From Orychophragmus violaceus (lineage: Eukaryota; Streptophyta; Magnoliopsida; Brassicales; Brassicaceae): DNA of 64,000 nt. Positions 44,593 to 56,801 of the stretch are shown here, in pieces. The stretch's first letter is position 1. Each line of letters starts with the position of its first letter. The notes beneath the pieces are model-generated. The model saw only the letters and a list, made by a program, of their open reading frames with translations. It ran no database searches and was not told the origin of the DNA. Made by a program: the position numbers and the translations under genes. The DNA is taken from assembly GCA_030180135.1 (NCBI GenBank), contig CM058230.1, positions 16,431,082 to 16,495,081 on the forward strand, written 5' to 3'.

Positions 44593-46091
44593 ATGAGTAT
44601 GATGGAGCAGTTATTGGAGAAGAAGGAAGAAGATTTGAACTACGTCAGTGGCTCTGGATTCCAAAGAAACAGGTTTGGTAATCAGCAGGGTAATTCTTAT
44701 CAGAGAGCCTATGGATCATCTTCTTATCAGACACCTCATGTTGCTGATGCTTATAAGAGCAAGATGGAATCCATGATGGAGCAGTTGCTAGAGGATCAGG
44801 CTAAGACTGCTGTAAACTTCGACAAGAAGCTGGATGCTATACATGAAAATCTAAATGGGAAGTTTGAATACTTGAGCACACATGTGAAGAAGCTAGATGT
44901 CCAAGTTCAGCAGACAGCTGGAGCAATACAAAGACAAAATGAAGCTAGGAAAGCTGAACAGTACAGATCCATCAAAGCTGTGACCTTAAGAGATGGGATT
45001 GACTTGCTGGGAGAAGAAGAGAGCATAATCTCGGATTTTCTGGACGAATTATGTCTGTCTGAGACTTGCATCGATCGACACAGCTCAAGCATCGATCGAC
45101 ACAGCCCCGATCCGACTGATGAAATTGGACATAATCTCCTTGTGTCGATCGACACACATCGTGCATCGGTCGACACAGATCGCAGACGGGATCAGAAACC
45201 TGCAACAGTCCCAGAACGAGTCTATAAGCCCCCTGTGCCATATCCTAAGGTTCCTAAAGTGTCTAAACAGGAGCTAGAAGTGGCTAACTGTATGAGAGTG
45301 ATGGAAAAGAAGCTGATTCAGATACAGAGAAGCTTCCAGATCCAGGAGCATTTGTGCTAGACTGTTCAATCTCTAAGGACAGATTCAAGCGTTCTCTGTG
45401 CGACTTAGGAGCTGATGTGAATCTCATGCCATACTCTGTGGCTGTGAGATTGGGCATGATGGATTTCCAGCCGACTATGATCTCTCTTATCCTAGCTGAT
45501 CGTTCAAAGAAGTATCCAGAAGGAGTTCTTGAGGACATTAATGTTCGAGTTGGGAACTACTTGATTCCGACGGACTTTGTAGTGTTGAAGTATGAGATTG
45601 AACATGATGACCCTCTGCTGCTTGGTAGATCCTTCTTAGCTACTGTTGGAGCTGTGATTAATGTGCAACATGGCCTAATTGATCTCCACCTGGGAGATGA
45701 GACATTGAGATTCAAGATGGATAAGCTGCAGAAAGCCACCATTGATGGACAGAGCTTCAGTGTGGAAGTGGAACCAGAGGTTCCAATTGGAGAGAAGAAG
45801 ATGGCGGTTCCTCTTGAACCTGCTCTAACATCTTCAGTGCCTGCAACTGCTCATAAGAAGAAAGCTCCAAACATCTCATTCCAAAAGGTAAGGCACAAAT
45901 CATCTAAGCTTAAACCTCCTAACCGCATTGCTTTGAATGCATGTAAATACATCATCCCACCCAAGCTTCGCTCCCGCCCTGATTCTACTCTTTCGTTCCT
46001 TGGCAAATCTCATGATCCGACAGCATACACACCACCTTGGATGAAGAGATATTCACAGAGACACTCAAAGTCTCTGTTGAAACCCCCATGA
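44593..46091 (+). pseudogene. Athila E gag (C-terminal half) and protease-like domain, frameshifted
   Basis: Two overlapping frames (44593-45360 and 45354-46091) form one gag-protease protein with a frame change near 45320-45345. Part one has a Gly/Asn/Gln-rich stretch, a coiled region (MEQLLEDQAKTAVNFDKKLD) and a segment encoded by four palindromic TCGATCGACA units, read as SIDRHS and SIDTHR at 45067-45180. Part two has LCDLGADVNLMPYSVA near 45400 (acidic D and G intact), then LLGRSFLATVGA near 45625, and the shared tail AYTPPWMKRYSQRHSKS. There is no RT or integrase, and the head of gag was lost with the LTR deletion. Confidence 0.82.
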
Positions 46092-47428
46092 GTCCGATTC
46101 CTTTCCACAGTCAAGCTATTGACTTTAAACAAGCGCTGAGTGGGAGGCAACCCACTAGTAGGTTCGTTTTTCTTTTCATTTTTCATATTGCTTTTGGTGT
46201 TTTGATTTTTCTGTTTGAGTGTGTTCAGAAGCGAGAGAAACATGCAAGATTGCACTGCATCGATCGACACACATAGTGCATCGGTCGACGCAGTTGCGAT
46301 TTCTGGTTAGCCGATTCGATTGCGGTTCAGACACCGGTTATTTAAATAACCGTGCGCATATTCGCCTTGCATTGATCTACACCCTTGTGGCATCGATCGA
46401 CACAGGGCGCCAACAGGTACGTATTCTGCAACTTTTCGGACTGATTTCAATTTGATTATTCTTTCTCACCGATCCTGAGCTTGATTACACTGGGGACAGT
46501 GTCGTTTAAGGGTGGGGGAGGTAGCTACTGACGCACGCTTTTGTTGTCTTATGAGTCAGTCTTGTTTTTCAAAAATTTGTTTTATTGAGTCAAAATTGTT
46601 TGAAACTATGATTTTCCGAGGAAACTTTTCGCTTGAACAGGAACTAAGTAACCATTGGACAGACTTGCAGAGCCTCTATGACTGTTAGAAAACCCAACAC
46701 GGATCAGCCTACTGAGAACACCCATATCACTTCAGGTATCAGAGGATCCTTTTACTGACTTCACCTTAATACTGACTTAATTTTCTCACCTAAGGGCTTG
46801 GAATACCTTGAGTCGGACTCCTTTTTTAGTTCTGACACAGCCTGTAAACCTGTCCTATTTGGTTCCCTTCTCCCCTTCCATAAAGTAAAAAAAAAAGAGA
46901 ATAATAAACTGAGGATGAGCTAGTAGCTCCGAAGTGATCTCTGGGAGTGGTATCTACAACTATCATATCATGTGCATCCATGGAATGTGTCCAAAGTACA
47001 CCCCAAAACGGGAAGAACACTGATAAACAAAAAAAATGATACCCAGTGGGGAAAAATCAGTTGTTAAGGAAGGGAAAAGAGAAGAAATGGACCAGAGAAA
47101 GATAGTATGGTGGTCTAGAGCTGACAGAGTAAGAGTCCATGTGCCCTTTGATCGATAATCCTTAGGTGAGACCGCACTTAAATTGCTTATAGAAGTCAGT
47201 AGGGTGAATTTGAATGCTTGAATGTGATTGTGGAGTTTACTTGGGACAGTTGCTAAGTGTGGGGGAAGTACATTGTGGTCTTGAGTTCTGTAGGAAAGTT
47301 TTCAGTGGATTACTATGTGAATGCGAAAGTTCCTAGGACGAAATGAGTTTCTGTGTTTTCAAACTTCTTTTCTTATACTTTGGTTCTTTACTTGCATGAG
47401 GGCAAGCAAGAGCTAAGTGTGGGGGAGT
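46092..47428 (+). other. Athila E 3' non-coding region
   Basis: No gene. Motifs TCGATCGACA near 46258-46410; polypurine motifs at 46507-46522 (one base changed), 47254-47268 and 47414-47428. Collinear with the same regions of A and B. Confidence 0.7.
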
Positions 47429-48612
47429 TTATATACCATGGATTTTAGGGATTTTAGCCATGGTATATATCTTATTTATCGAGTCGTTTATAATGTTTTG
47501 GAGTCCTTTTAGTATGTTTACTGGTCTAGACACGTTTGGAGCGGAATTGGACATTATGGCGCATTCTGGAGCTATTTGGAGCATTTGGCCGAGAGGAAGA
47601 GTTCACTGCCCATATCAGACATGTGTGTTGATCGTTGCAATGTGTGCATCGATCGACACAAGATCGTGACAGACACATTATCGCGAGTTTATGAAGAGTT
47701 TGGGAATTGCAACTTAAGCCCAGAAGTTTCTATAATTACAAAGAAGCCCCAGCCGACTTTAGACCATTATATTAGGGTTTTTAAGCCATTGTTTAGGCTA
47801 CGCTTTACAAAGTTTTACTTACGCTTTATTTTATTCAGAGAGAGTTAGGGGTTGATCCTGTTCTCGAAAGAGAGAGGATTTTGAACCCCGTTTCTTTATT
47901 CTGTTTTATGATATTTGGTTTTCTATTCAAGATGTTTTCTGTGTTGATGATTATGTCTGAGTAGATTACCTGTTAGGTTTAGGGATTCTCATTAGGGATT
48001 TCATGGAATTATAGGTTAATCAATCTGTTAGGGATTCATACTTTCTAGTTCTTCGTCTAGGATTGTTCTTAATGCTTAATCTGAACTGGCCACTTAGATT
48101 ATTGATGTTAGGTTATTGATGGAAAGACAGTTGGTTAATTAGCTAGAAAGAACCTAGATGAGCAATTTAATTACTCGCAAAGGAATTTGGTTTAATTAGA
48201 TTGTGAACATATCGAACTTGGAATTAAAGCTGGTTTAATCTGTTAGTAATTACAAAAGAATTTGGATTGATGCACCTAGACTTAGAGAATTCTCGCAACG
48301 ACAGTTGGTTAATTCTATATATGTGTTTGAGTTCTAGAACAGTTCTTAATTAGATCCCGATTGATTGATTGCATGTGTTCCTGATTTCCTGAGAACTCCC
48401 TAGACTTAACGCCTTGCCTCCTTGCTTACAAACTCGCTACTGATTTACTTTTCTGCTTTGCTTTTTAGTTTCTCACTACTTTCTCCTAGTTTAACTCGAC
48501 CATTCTATAATCTATCGTTGACCGGAGTCACTGTGGATTCGATACCCTAAGTACTACAACTACATCATTGTGCACTTGCAGTTAGTATAGGGATTAAAAC
48601 TTATACCTATCA
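47429..48612 (+). repeat. 3' LTR of Athila E
   Basis: 1184 bp; starts TTATATACC (TG changed to TT) and ends CCTATCA. The terminal hairpin is a perfect 12-bp stem (47430-47441 with 47458-47469). Confidence 0.9.
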
Positions 48613-48783
48613 GCTCCTTACGGCTTTAGCTCCAAAACGTGCCCGATAAGCTCCAATATCTCCCAAAATCCTCTAAATGTGCATGTACCTAATAAACACA
48701 TGTAAAGACTCGAAAGACACTACAAAAGACTCGAATATATACTTATACCATGGCTTAAAATAGGTAAAACCCATGATTTATCA

Positions 48784-50120
48784 CCTAATCCGGTATGGAA
48801 CCAGTTAAGGTCTGGTGGTGTGGTGGTTGGTGATAGAACTTGCGGGATATATTGAGTGTTGAGATTGTGTTAGTTATTGATGTTGACTTTGTCGGTCTTT
48901 ATGTTGTGGTAGAGTCTCAAAGAGTCTGCATGTTTATCTTTATTACTATTAGGACTCTAGGGTGCGTTAGATCCCACAATTCAAATGGTGGTGTTCCAGC
49001 ACTTCCAACCCGATTGGATCCTCACGTAGTTACCTGATCGGTTCACGTGCCTTCGGGTGGTGATTCTGGTTATGGTGTTAATATACTGAGAGATGCTGAT
49101 AGGTGTTTGGTCCGGAGAATATGGGGTGTCATGTCCTAGGGCCGGACTGCATGGAAGCTTAGATTATCTAGGGGTAGCTCGAGTCACTGTGTATCGATGG
49201 ACATAGAACATTGTCCTAGGTCCTAGGACTTTGTGTTTACATATAGAAGTCGTGGGGGAGGTTTAAGTTACTTTGTGGGGTAGCTAAGTGTTCCCGTGAA
49301 AGTTACGAAGTTCGCATAATGGGCCTAGTGGTGTCGTGTTAGTGTTAGTTTTTGATAGTTAGATCGAGTCCAATCGAGGTCATGTACCGCAGTGATCCCG
49401 ATTTATGTGGTTACCTTTTATTGATAGAGAATGCTTGTGTGTTGTGGAGATCATCACGTCATGGTGGCACGTGATCCATTATTTGTTTCTGTTTGTTTAT
49501 TTTGTTTGTTATTTGGGGTTTTCGGTGCAGTATTGTTTTAGTAGATCATTATCAAAATGTGAGTGGGGAGTCGACTCACTGGGTGATCCTATATCGCTCA
49601 TTATACTCTTTTGTTGTTGTTTTCAGGTTTTACTTAGCTTGGCGGACGTGGGAGGACCTCGGTGTAGTCTCGGGATAGCATTTGGCCATAGTTTGATTTT
49701 GATATTGATTTTGGTTTATTCGGCTCAAGTTTTATGGGCGCCTAAAAGATTTATGAACGTTTGAAACTAGATTTAAAAGTCAACAGAAAGCAGTTCCATA
49801 ATTTTAAGGAGATACATGGCATTTTTGTAATTTTACCAAAATGCAAGACGGAAAAATAGACGGCCAAATGATGCTCTTTTAATTAAAGTAATCATTTAGA
49901 AGAGAAAAAGTGGTGGAATTGGGTTCTTAAAAGAGTTTTACGGACTATCAAGATGGAAACCGATAAAATTTGTAGAAATTGGTACAAGAGTTACGAGAGG
50001 CCGAATTGGATAAAACGACTTTCAAAATGCTTCTTATGAAATCTAGTAATTTAAAAGGAACTTTTAGGATTTATTCAGAGGTTATGGAGGCTTTTGGAGA
50101 GTTAAACCGGAATTTGCTAT
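48784..50120 (+). repeat. Diverged, rearranged LTR sequence of the LARD-like family
   Basis: 48784-49770 resembles the latter part of the 3.6-kb LTR in plus sense (ACTCTAGGGTGCGTTAGATCC near 48957; GACTCACTGGGTGATC near 49572). At about 49771 it jumps to the beginning of such an LTR (GTCAACAGAAAGCAG; GGAAACCGATAAAA near 49955). No gene. GCTAT at 50116-50120 is the target duplication of the copia element that follows. Confidence 0.7.
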
Positions 50121-50757
50121 TGTTGGAATTGTGTCCAGTAATCTCGGTACTGTCTCTAGAAAGTAAGAGTATGTCAAAGATCAGACATAAGTCATATAAT
50201 ACTGGGGGTCATGATGGCTTGCTAGAGTCCGCTCATGATCTATAAGTCTTGGACTTATTGCCTTTATTATATGATCCCATATGGGTCACACGCCTAAGCT
50301 AACGGGAAATCACGAAGGAACGGTTTAGCAGAAGTACGGTAAAAGTGCTAGGCATTTACTGTACTTGGAGAGACTAAAAGGCCTGATTGAATCCATGGGA
50401 TTTAATCAGAACTAAGAATTGGGCCCAAAAGCCCATGAGAACAAAAGGGAGTTTTAATGAATAAAACTTGACCTAAAGCTCTCTAATTCTTTAGTTCTTC
50501 TGCGCCACCTTTCCTCTCTCTCTGCGCCTCCTCTCTGTCTGGTCTAGCAGCCAATTCCCGAGCGTGCGTGTGTGAACCTTTGGAGGATTCATCCCTCGGT
50601 GCATCTATCTGATCTCTGACCTGTTCTATTCCTTCCGCTGCAACAAACAGGTAAAAGGTGAGATCATCTAATGTTTCTATTCAAGAGAACCTAGATCCAT
50701 GTTTAGGATGATCTGAATCTAAGAATTACATCAGGATCAACCAAACGAATTCCTTCA
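50121..50757 (+). repeat. 5' LTR of copia element 2
   Basis: 637 bp, TGTTGGAATT...TTCCTTCA. It contains a candidate splice donor CAG/GTAAAAGG at 50648-50657. Confidence 0.96.
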
Positions 50758-50758
50758 G

Positions 50759-50770
50759 TGGTATCAGAGC
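50759..50770 (+). other. Primer binding site of copia element 2
   Basis: TGGTATCAGAGC one base after the LTR; initiator Met tRNA type. Confidence 0.93.
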
Positions 50771-50929
50771 CATTGGTTCTTAGGATTTCTTGTTTTAGAT
50801 TCATGTTTAGGTTGTTTGATCTGTTTAGAAGTGTTTTGAATCCATTACTGATAAGAAAAACACTTAAGAAACTGATTTTGAATCCTAAACACACTAAAGA
50901 AATCACAAACCGAGCTATATGACTCGGGT

Positions 50930-51290
50930 TTGTTGATCGGCCGAGAGTTTTGGGTCGGATGGATGGCGGATCGATCGATCGATCATGGTCGGATCGTCGC
51001 GCTTCATCCCGTCCGTCCCGATCAAGTCTCAGCCGGCGAACGGGCCGATCGCATGGATCGCACGAACGCGATCGCATGGATCACGTCCCGTCGCGCCTCG
51101 GCCTCGTCCCGCTCTCGTCCAACGCTGTCCTGATCGCTCGGCGATCGGGTGAAGCAGCCGACCCGAGCTCGACGATCGACCGACCATCACACGCGAGCGT
51201 CCCGTCCGTCCGTCCCGAGCATGCCAAGCGTATCGATCTCGGATCGTGGCGCACGGCTTGCGGCTGGACGATCATTACTTGATCCGAAAG
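50930..51290 (+). repeat. GC-rich CGATCG-studded island in the copia 2 leader
   Basis: Dense GATCGATCG, CGTCCCG and CGATCGC units, the counterpart of 22740-23060. Short Arg-rich frames here are not genes. Confidence 0.7.
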
Positions 51291-51744
51291 CTAGGGTTGA
51301 GTGATCACGGTTCAATCGGTTCGGTTCGGTTAATGGTTCGGTTTAAAATTTTAATTAAAATTGATTCGTTCTGGTTTAATAAACAGATTTAATAATTTTA
51401 TTAAGTCTGGTTAAACCGGGATAAGAAATCCAATGTCGAAAGAATTATTGGATTTAGTGCCTAAACCAGGAATTTCTAATTTGATTTGGTTGGACCAAAT
51501 AAATTGAGAAATTCCGGTTTAGTAAATAACCGGTTGACAATTGTGGTCATCGTAGTAATTAAAATTTGGTTAGACCAATTTTAATGAACCAGACCGGTTA
51601 TGTCAAATAATTGGACAATTGGGTCATGTCTTGGACATGGACCAATTCTTGGGCCTCGGGCCAAGAAGTTAAAACAATTGGGCCAATTATTTGAGTCTTT
51701 CTTCAGATCAATTTAAAATTTATTTTATAAAATATAAAGTCGAT

Positions 51745-51935
51745 TTTAAATTAAAGTTTCCGAAATTTTGAAATTAGAAAGTTTCTTAAAATAGAAGTTT
51801 CTGGATTTGCGGGTTTTGGATTTTAAGAAATTTCTAAAGTTAGAAAGTTTCCGGTTTTAGAAAGTTTCCAATTTTAGAAAGTTTCCAAAAATAGTAGGTT
51901 TCCAAAAATAGAAAGTTTCCCGAAATAGTAATCTT
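51745..51935 (+). repeat. Degenerate GAAAGTTTCC minisatellite in the copia 2 leader
   Basis: Imperfect units AGAAAGTTTCCRRTTTT, the same repeat as at 22083-22290 in the element's own sense. Confidence 0.75.
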
Positions 51936-52467
51936 CTATTTTGGGAATGAAATTTTAATAAACCTACAAACCTCAAATAATATCAAGCGTTGGATGTCTT
52001 GTCCAGGCTATGTCAGCTGTCGAAGCCCATTCAATTGTATTCATGGCCTTACAGTGTGAGGGTGTCTGCTTTTGCGTGGGTAAGACGGTTTGTGATTCAT
52101 AAATGTCATTGGGAGTCCCAGACATTAATGATTACATGACTGTATAGTCCGGTTTTCTTGACTAGGCCATCGGGAGTCCCGGGCCTTGAGACATCAGAGT
52201 GGATTGGGCCTCGGGCCCAGATTCACAACCAAGAGTTATATCACGGATATAATTAGCCGATATAGGGCTTACCGATATAAGCTAAGGTTGGGTGACGGCC
52301 AGTGGCCCACTTTAATCTTAGTTATATGTGGATCTTGGAATCATTATATTCTATTGAGGGTAACTGATGTTATTGAATATAATGCGTGATTAATCATATT
52401 AAATTTTAATACGAGATTAATCATATTGAACATATTAACTAAAATCCTTTTATCTTATATTTCAGTT

Positions 52468-53457
52468 ATGACTAGCACAAACAATCAAAACACTTTCTCG
52501 ATCCGGTCTATCCTTGAGATGGATAAGCTGAACGGATCAAATTTCTTGACTTGGTCGCGGAACCTGAGGCTAGTCCTCAGGCAGGAGAGAAAGGACTATG
52601 TTCTTGAGAGAACTCTCCCCGTAAGGATCGGGTCCAATGCCTCCAATGCAGTATATGATGCTTGGAATAAGCATTATAATGATGCGGTAGATGTGCGTGG
52701 TCTGATATTGGCTACCATGGACTCTGACTTGCGGGAGCAATATGAGAACATGGAGTCGCCAATAGATATGATCAGCAGCCTGAAATTGAAATTTCAGGAG
52801 CAGATAAGAGTGGAGAGATACCAGTTGGTTAAGTCTCTCACTAGCTGCAAGCTACCAAATGATAATCCGGTGAGTCCTCATGTCAGTAAAATGATAGGTT
52901 ATATTGATAACCTGAGGAAACTGGATTATCCAGTTAGCCAAGAATTGGCAACTGAGATCATTCTGCAGTCACTGCCGGCAAGCTATGATAAGTTCAGGAA
53001 GAACTATATCAAGAAAGGCTTAACGAAGACGCTGACTGAACTGCATAATATGCTCAAGACGGTTGAGCCAAACGTGAAGGGTAGGTTTATGAAACCTAGT
53101 ACTGACAAGGGTGAAGACAAAGTTGTCCAGATTTTGAATCATGGCAAGCGTGTGTCTTCTGAGCTCAAGTCAGATACCTCTTACGTTGGTAAGTGCTGCT
53201 ACTGTAAAGAGATAGGGCATTGGAAAAGAGATTGCATAAAATTCATGGAAGACGATGAGGAGTTAAAGTTAATGTATGAGACTACTTCCTCAGGTATTCA
53301 TGTTATTACTTCAAGTTCTACCTTGCAGGTATTGGATACTGGTTGTGGCACTGATATTTGTTGTAATATGCAGAGCCTGAGCAACAGTAGAACGTTGAAG
53401 GAAGGGCAAGTGGAACTGCATGTATGGAAGGAGCTATGGAAGCTGCCTCAGTCGTAG
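52468..53457 (+). CDS. Copia element 2 gag with zinc knuckle, ending in the protease start
   Basis: Open for 329 codons from the ATG at 52468, chosen over 52426 because copia element 1 starts at the same place (M-T-x-T...QNTFSIRS) and both have TATATTTCAG two bases upstream. The capsid part (GSNFLTWSRNLRLVLRQE) is followed by a CCHC knuckle, CCYCKEIGHWKRDC. After the protease motif LDTGCG a frameshift near 53420 leads to a stop. Gag coats the RNA in particles; this frame is the only part of the element still able to code. Whether it is kept by selection or by chance is open. Confidence 0.85.
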   Translation: MTSTNNQNTFSIRSILEMDKLNGSNFLTWSRNLRLVLRQERKDYVLERTLPVRIGSNASNAVYDAWNKHYNDAVDVRGLILATMDSDLREQYENMESPIDMISSLKLKFQEQIRVERYQLVKSLTSCKLPNDNPVSPHVSKMIGYIDNLRKLDYPVSQELATEIILQSLPASYDKFRKNYIKKGLTKTLTELHNMLKTVEPNVKGRFMKPSTDKGEDKVVQILNHGKRVSSELKSDTSYVGKCCYCKEIGHWKRDCIKFMEDDEELKLMYETTSSGIHVITSSSTLQVLDTGCGTDICCNMQSLSNSRTLKEGQVELHVWKELWKLPQS

Positions 53458-55935
53458 GGTTTTCACTTGTAGATACCTTCAAGGCTTGGTTTTGTATTAA
53501 GTAATTGCTACAATGTACCTGTTTTAAGCAGAGTTGTTTTTCATTTTCTTGTAAAGAATTTGAATGTTTTTCATTTTGATAAAAGACAAGTTTTGTTCTT
53601 TTGATCTTAATGAAATATTAATTGTAGCACCCTATTCAAGGAATGGGTTTTATATCTTAAACCAAAGAATGCCTAAATGTAACATAAATACCAAATTGGT
53701 TTAAATCTGATGAATTAAACCTGATTTTTCTTGGCATAAATGTCTTGGTCACAGAGAGTAAGTCGGATTCAGAAATCCCATAGTTATGAACTGTTGGGCT
53801 CATATGAATGAATGTCTTATGAGACTTGAATTCTGCTTACTAGACCAAAAGACAAAGGGCCCATCTTAGCCGAGCTAAAGAAAGGCCCAAAGGCTTATTG
53901 GAGATTGAACATACTCATGTATGTGGTCTGATGAGCAACAATGCTAGAGAAAATTTTCTTGTACTTCATTGTCTCTACTGATTACTTCAGTGAGTAAGAC
54001 TGTGTTCATTTGATGAGACACAAGTCGGAATTCTTTGACATGGTCGAAAGAGTTCCAGAATGAGGTATAGAATCTAAGTGACAAAAGTATTAAGACTCTG
54101 GATTAAATCACGAGTTAGAATACTTGAGTCATTGATTGTGTGATCATCTTAATGAGTGTGAAATCGTTTCACAGCTCATTTCTCCTGAAAACCTGAAGGT
54201 TTTTTTTGTGAGAAAGAATCAGATCTTACAAGAAATGATTAAAGATGAGTCACACGAATCTTCCATGATATTATTTAAGAATAACGCTCTAAAACATCTA
54301 AGTTTACGCTGAAATAGTTCCACAAATATCAGTTGAAAGACACCACGTTAATGTGGATTGGAATCGATCCAAATTTGTCTTTACTGAGTATTTGTAGTTG
54401 TGCTACTTCGCTGGTTGTCCTAGAGAAACTAAGGCTTGTTACTTTTACGTCCAATCTGTTTTCTAAGAAGGGAAGTTATTTTCCAAGAAGAACAGTGGGA
54501 GTAAAAGCATAACTCGAAGTTTTCTTAGGGAAACCAAGGCTCGGTCTTTTTACGACAATTCTGTTTTCTAAGAAGGGAAGTTACTTTCCAAGAAGAACAG
54601 TGGGAGTAAAAGTACAACTCGAAGAAATTCGAGAAATACAGGAGGCTGCTTAACCTATTGAGGGAGAGCAGCAGAAGGATTTACAGATTTCTGTAGAATC
54701 TACACCTGTGGAGCCTGAAGTTCGCAGATATGAAAGAATCAGTCACTAATCCGAGAGTGAATTCTCGTCATTAGTTCAGCCTGATGATCATTGAATGTTC
54801 GCATGATCTGATGATCATTGAAAGCGACGAATCGGCGAAATTCAAAGAAGCGAAGGTGAGCCCGGACTCCGAAAAATTACATTTTATGTAAGTTAGCTTC
54901 ATCGATCCATTCATGGATATAAGCAAACATATCGGAGTTGGAATCTTCGTTCTGTTAAAGTAGTCAAGGTTTTGACTTGAACAGGAACGAAGCGGAACTG
55001 TGTGTTTACTAATAGATTAGTGGGAGCGATATTGCATTCCTCAAAGTGTATGTCGATGACATACTGATTCTCGGATATAACGTCCCAACGCTGTAGTCGG
55101 TAAAGGACTAGCTTGGGAGTTGGTTTAATGATTGACATGGGTAAAGCCACGTAGTTCTTGGATTTTGGATCTAAAGATAGAGATCCAAAAGAGCTGGTAG
55201 GACAAAGTCAGGATTCTTAAATTGACAAAGTCCTACACATTTTGAGCAATCCAAGAAGGGTTTTATGCCAAATGTCACATGGCATTAAGTTAAGCAAGAT
55301 ACAGTATCCTATGATAACTGCTGAGCTTAAATGCATGGATAAGATTCCATATGCGTCGGCAATTGGATCTATCATGTATGCCATGAAACGTACTTGTTTG
55401 ATGTTGCTTTAATGTTAAGCGAGACAAGTAAAGACCAGTCAAATCCAGCAAAGAAACACTGGATTACCGTAAAGAATATCCTAAAGTATTTGAGGAATAC
55501 TAAGGATAAATTCTTGAGCTACGGAGAAAGTGAGGTGCTACGAGTCGATAGAGTCTGAAAGGTAAGTTTCCAATAGACAAAGATGATTTCCGATCACAGT
55601 CCGGTTATATCTTGTGTCTATCTGGCGGTGCAAGGCACTGTTACTGACTCCATGACTTAAGCTGAACATTTCGCAACTTGGGAAGTGGCGAAAGAGGTTG
55701 TTTGGAAAGAAGAGTTCGTCACTGAACTTGATGTGATTTCCAGCATAGATGAGACTAGCTGCACATCAGATGTCCAAACACCTTGAGGATAGGTGTAACC
55801 TATTCCGTGAGATAAATGACAGAGATGTTAAGTAGATCAGCAAGTTTCAACGAATGAGAACGTTGCTAATCTATTAACGAAGCCACTCCTTAGGCCTAAG
55901 CGCGAGTCGCGGACTGTTGCTGTAGGATAAGTGAA
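53458..55935 (+). pseudogene. Copia element 2 pol remnant
   Basis: Collinear with element 1's pol but without a long open frame. Traces include the integrase region near 53880-54060, an RT YVDD-like block near 55047 (TATGTCGATGACATACTG), and RNase H traces near 55560-55910. Some parts look duplicated: the AAGAAGGGAAGTTA...CAAGAAGAACAGTGGGAGTAAAAG block occurs near 54465 and again near 54570. The decay is far greater than that of the LTRs. Confidence 0.85.
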
Positions 55936-56790
55936 ATTAAGATAAAGTCTCAATTTCAGTGGGAGTTATTAAAGGGCTTTATTTAGTTATTGGATATGTT
56001 CTTGAAATAACATTTAAGATGTTTAATGAAATTATTATTTCAAGATTATTTTAACTGTGATGAAATAATCGTTCCAAAATGATATGAAGCATTTTATAGG
56101 TCATCGAAGTAAGTGACTTGATCTTGAGTCATCAAAGTCATTTAGCTTGATCATGAGACCCTATATTTGATAAATGTTTTATATCATCCTGTCCCTAGTC
56201 GAAGGTTGTTGAAACTGGAACACCAACAACCGTGTGAGACTGGATTGGTACGTGACTTATGACAAAGTCTCAGTGTGTCATAGATGCGCGGCATCAAAGT
56301 CAGTGCATAGGTGTATGTTGGGAACATACGACCGGACAAGACCCGCTTATAAGAACTCTTCAGGATATTTATATCTGTGTCATAAGAGATTCTTACTACG
56401 ACTATAGAGTATAGTCCTTAGACCTGAGTTCACATGCATGTGACTGCCCATGGACTGATGTACTTTGATCATTGTCTAACGCTATCGTTCTGCGATAGTT
56501 ATAAGGACCTTGTTTGGGTACATTGTGAAGTGAGTAGTTTACAGTGATGGAACAAGACGGGATTTGTCCCTCCAATATAAATGGAGTGAATATCTCTAGG
56601 CCAATCGGAGATTTGAATACTGGAAAACGCATGGCCATGCTCAAACGGACTTTCCCAAGTCGTTTGGATTGTCAGTATCAAATCAGAGTCCGATGAACAA
56701 GATTAGGCTTTATAAGGATGACACCAATCTTGCCTTATGACTAATCGAGATATTGAGACAAAAGGATTATGAATACAGAGATTCCAGTAC
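55936..56790 (+). other. 3' untranslated region of copia element 2
   Basis: Non-coding, collinear with 16749-17590 of element 1. Confidence 0.7.
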
Positions 56791-56801
56791 AAGTGGGAGA
56801 T
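56791..56801 (+). other. Polypurine tract of copia element 2
   Basis: AAGTGGGAGAT immediately before the 3' LTR. Confidence 0.85.

Larger units (their letters stand above)
43702..48612 (+). mobile_element. Athila-type element E, non-autonomous, inside the Athila D LTR
   Basis: Perfect 5-bp target duplication GCTCC at 43697-43701 and 48613-48617. The 3' LTR is complete (1184 bp); the 5' LTR stops at about 44535, where sequence jumps into gag, so the LTR end, primer site and gag head were deleted after insertion. LTR overlap differs at about 20 of 834 sites by eye. Confidence 0.92.
42683..48783 (-). repeat. 5' LTR of Athila D, interrupted by element E
   Basis: LTR parts 42683-43701 and 48618-48783 (about 1185 bp together) flank element E and its target duplication. 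On the minus strand it starts TGATAAATCATGG and ends GCATATCA. Confidence 0.85.

Noticed and set aside
48840..49764. Hydrophobic plus-strand frames (65 and 119 aa)
   Set aside because: They lie in diverged LTR sequence of the LARD-like family; composition is T-rich and gives chance membrane-like stretches.
50759..50770. tRNA-like match
   Set aside because: A 12-base primer binding site, not a tRNA gene; no cloverleaf around it.
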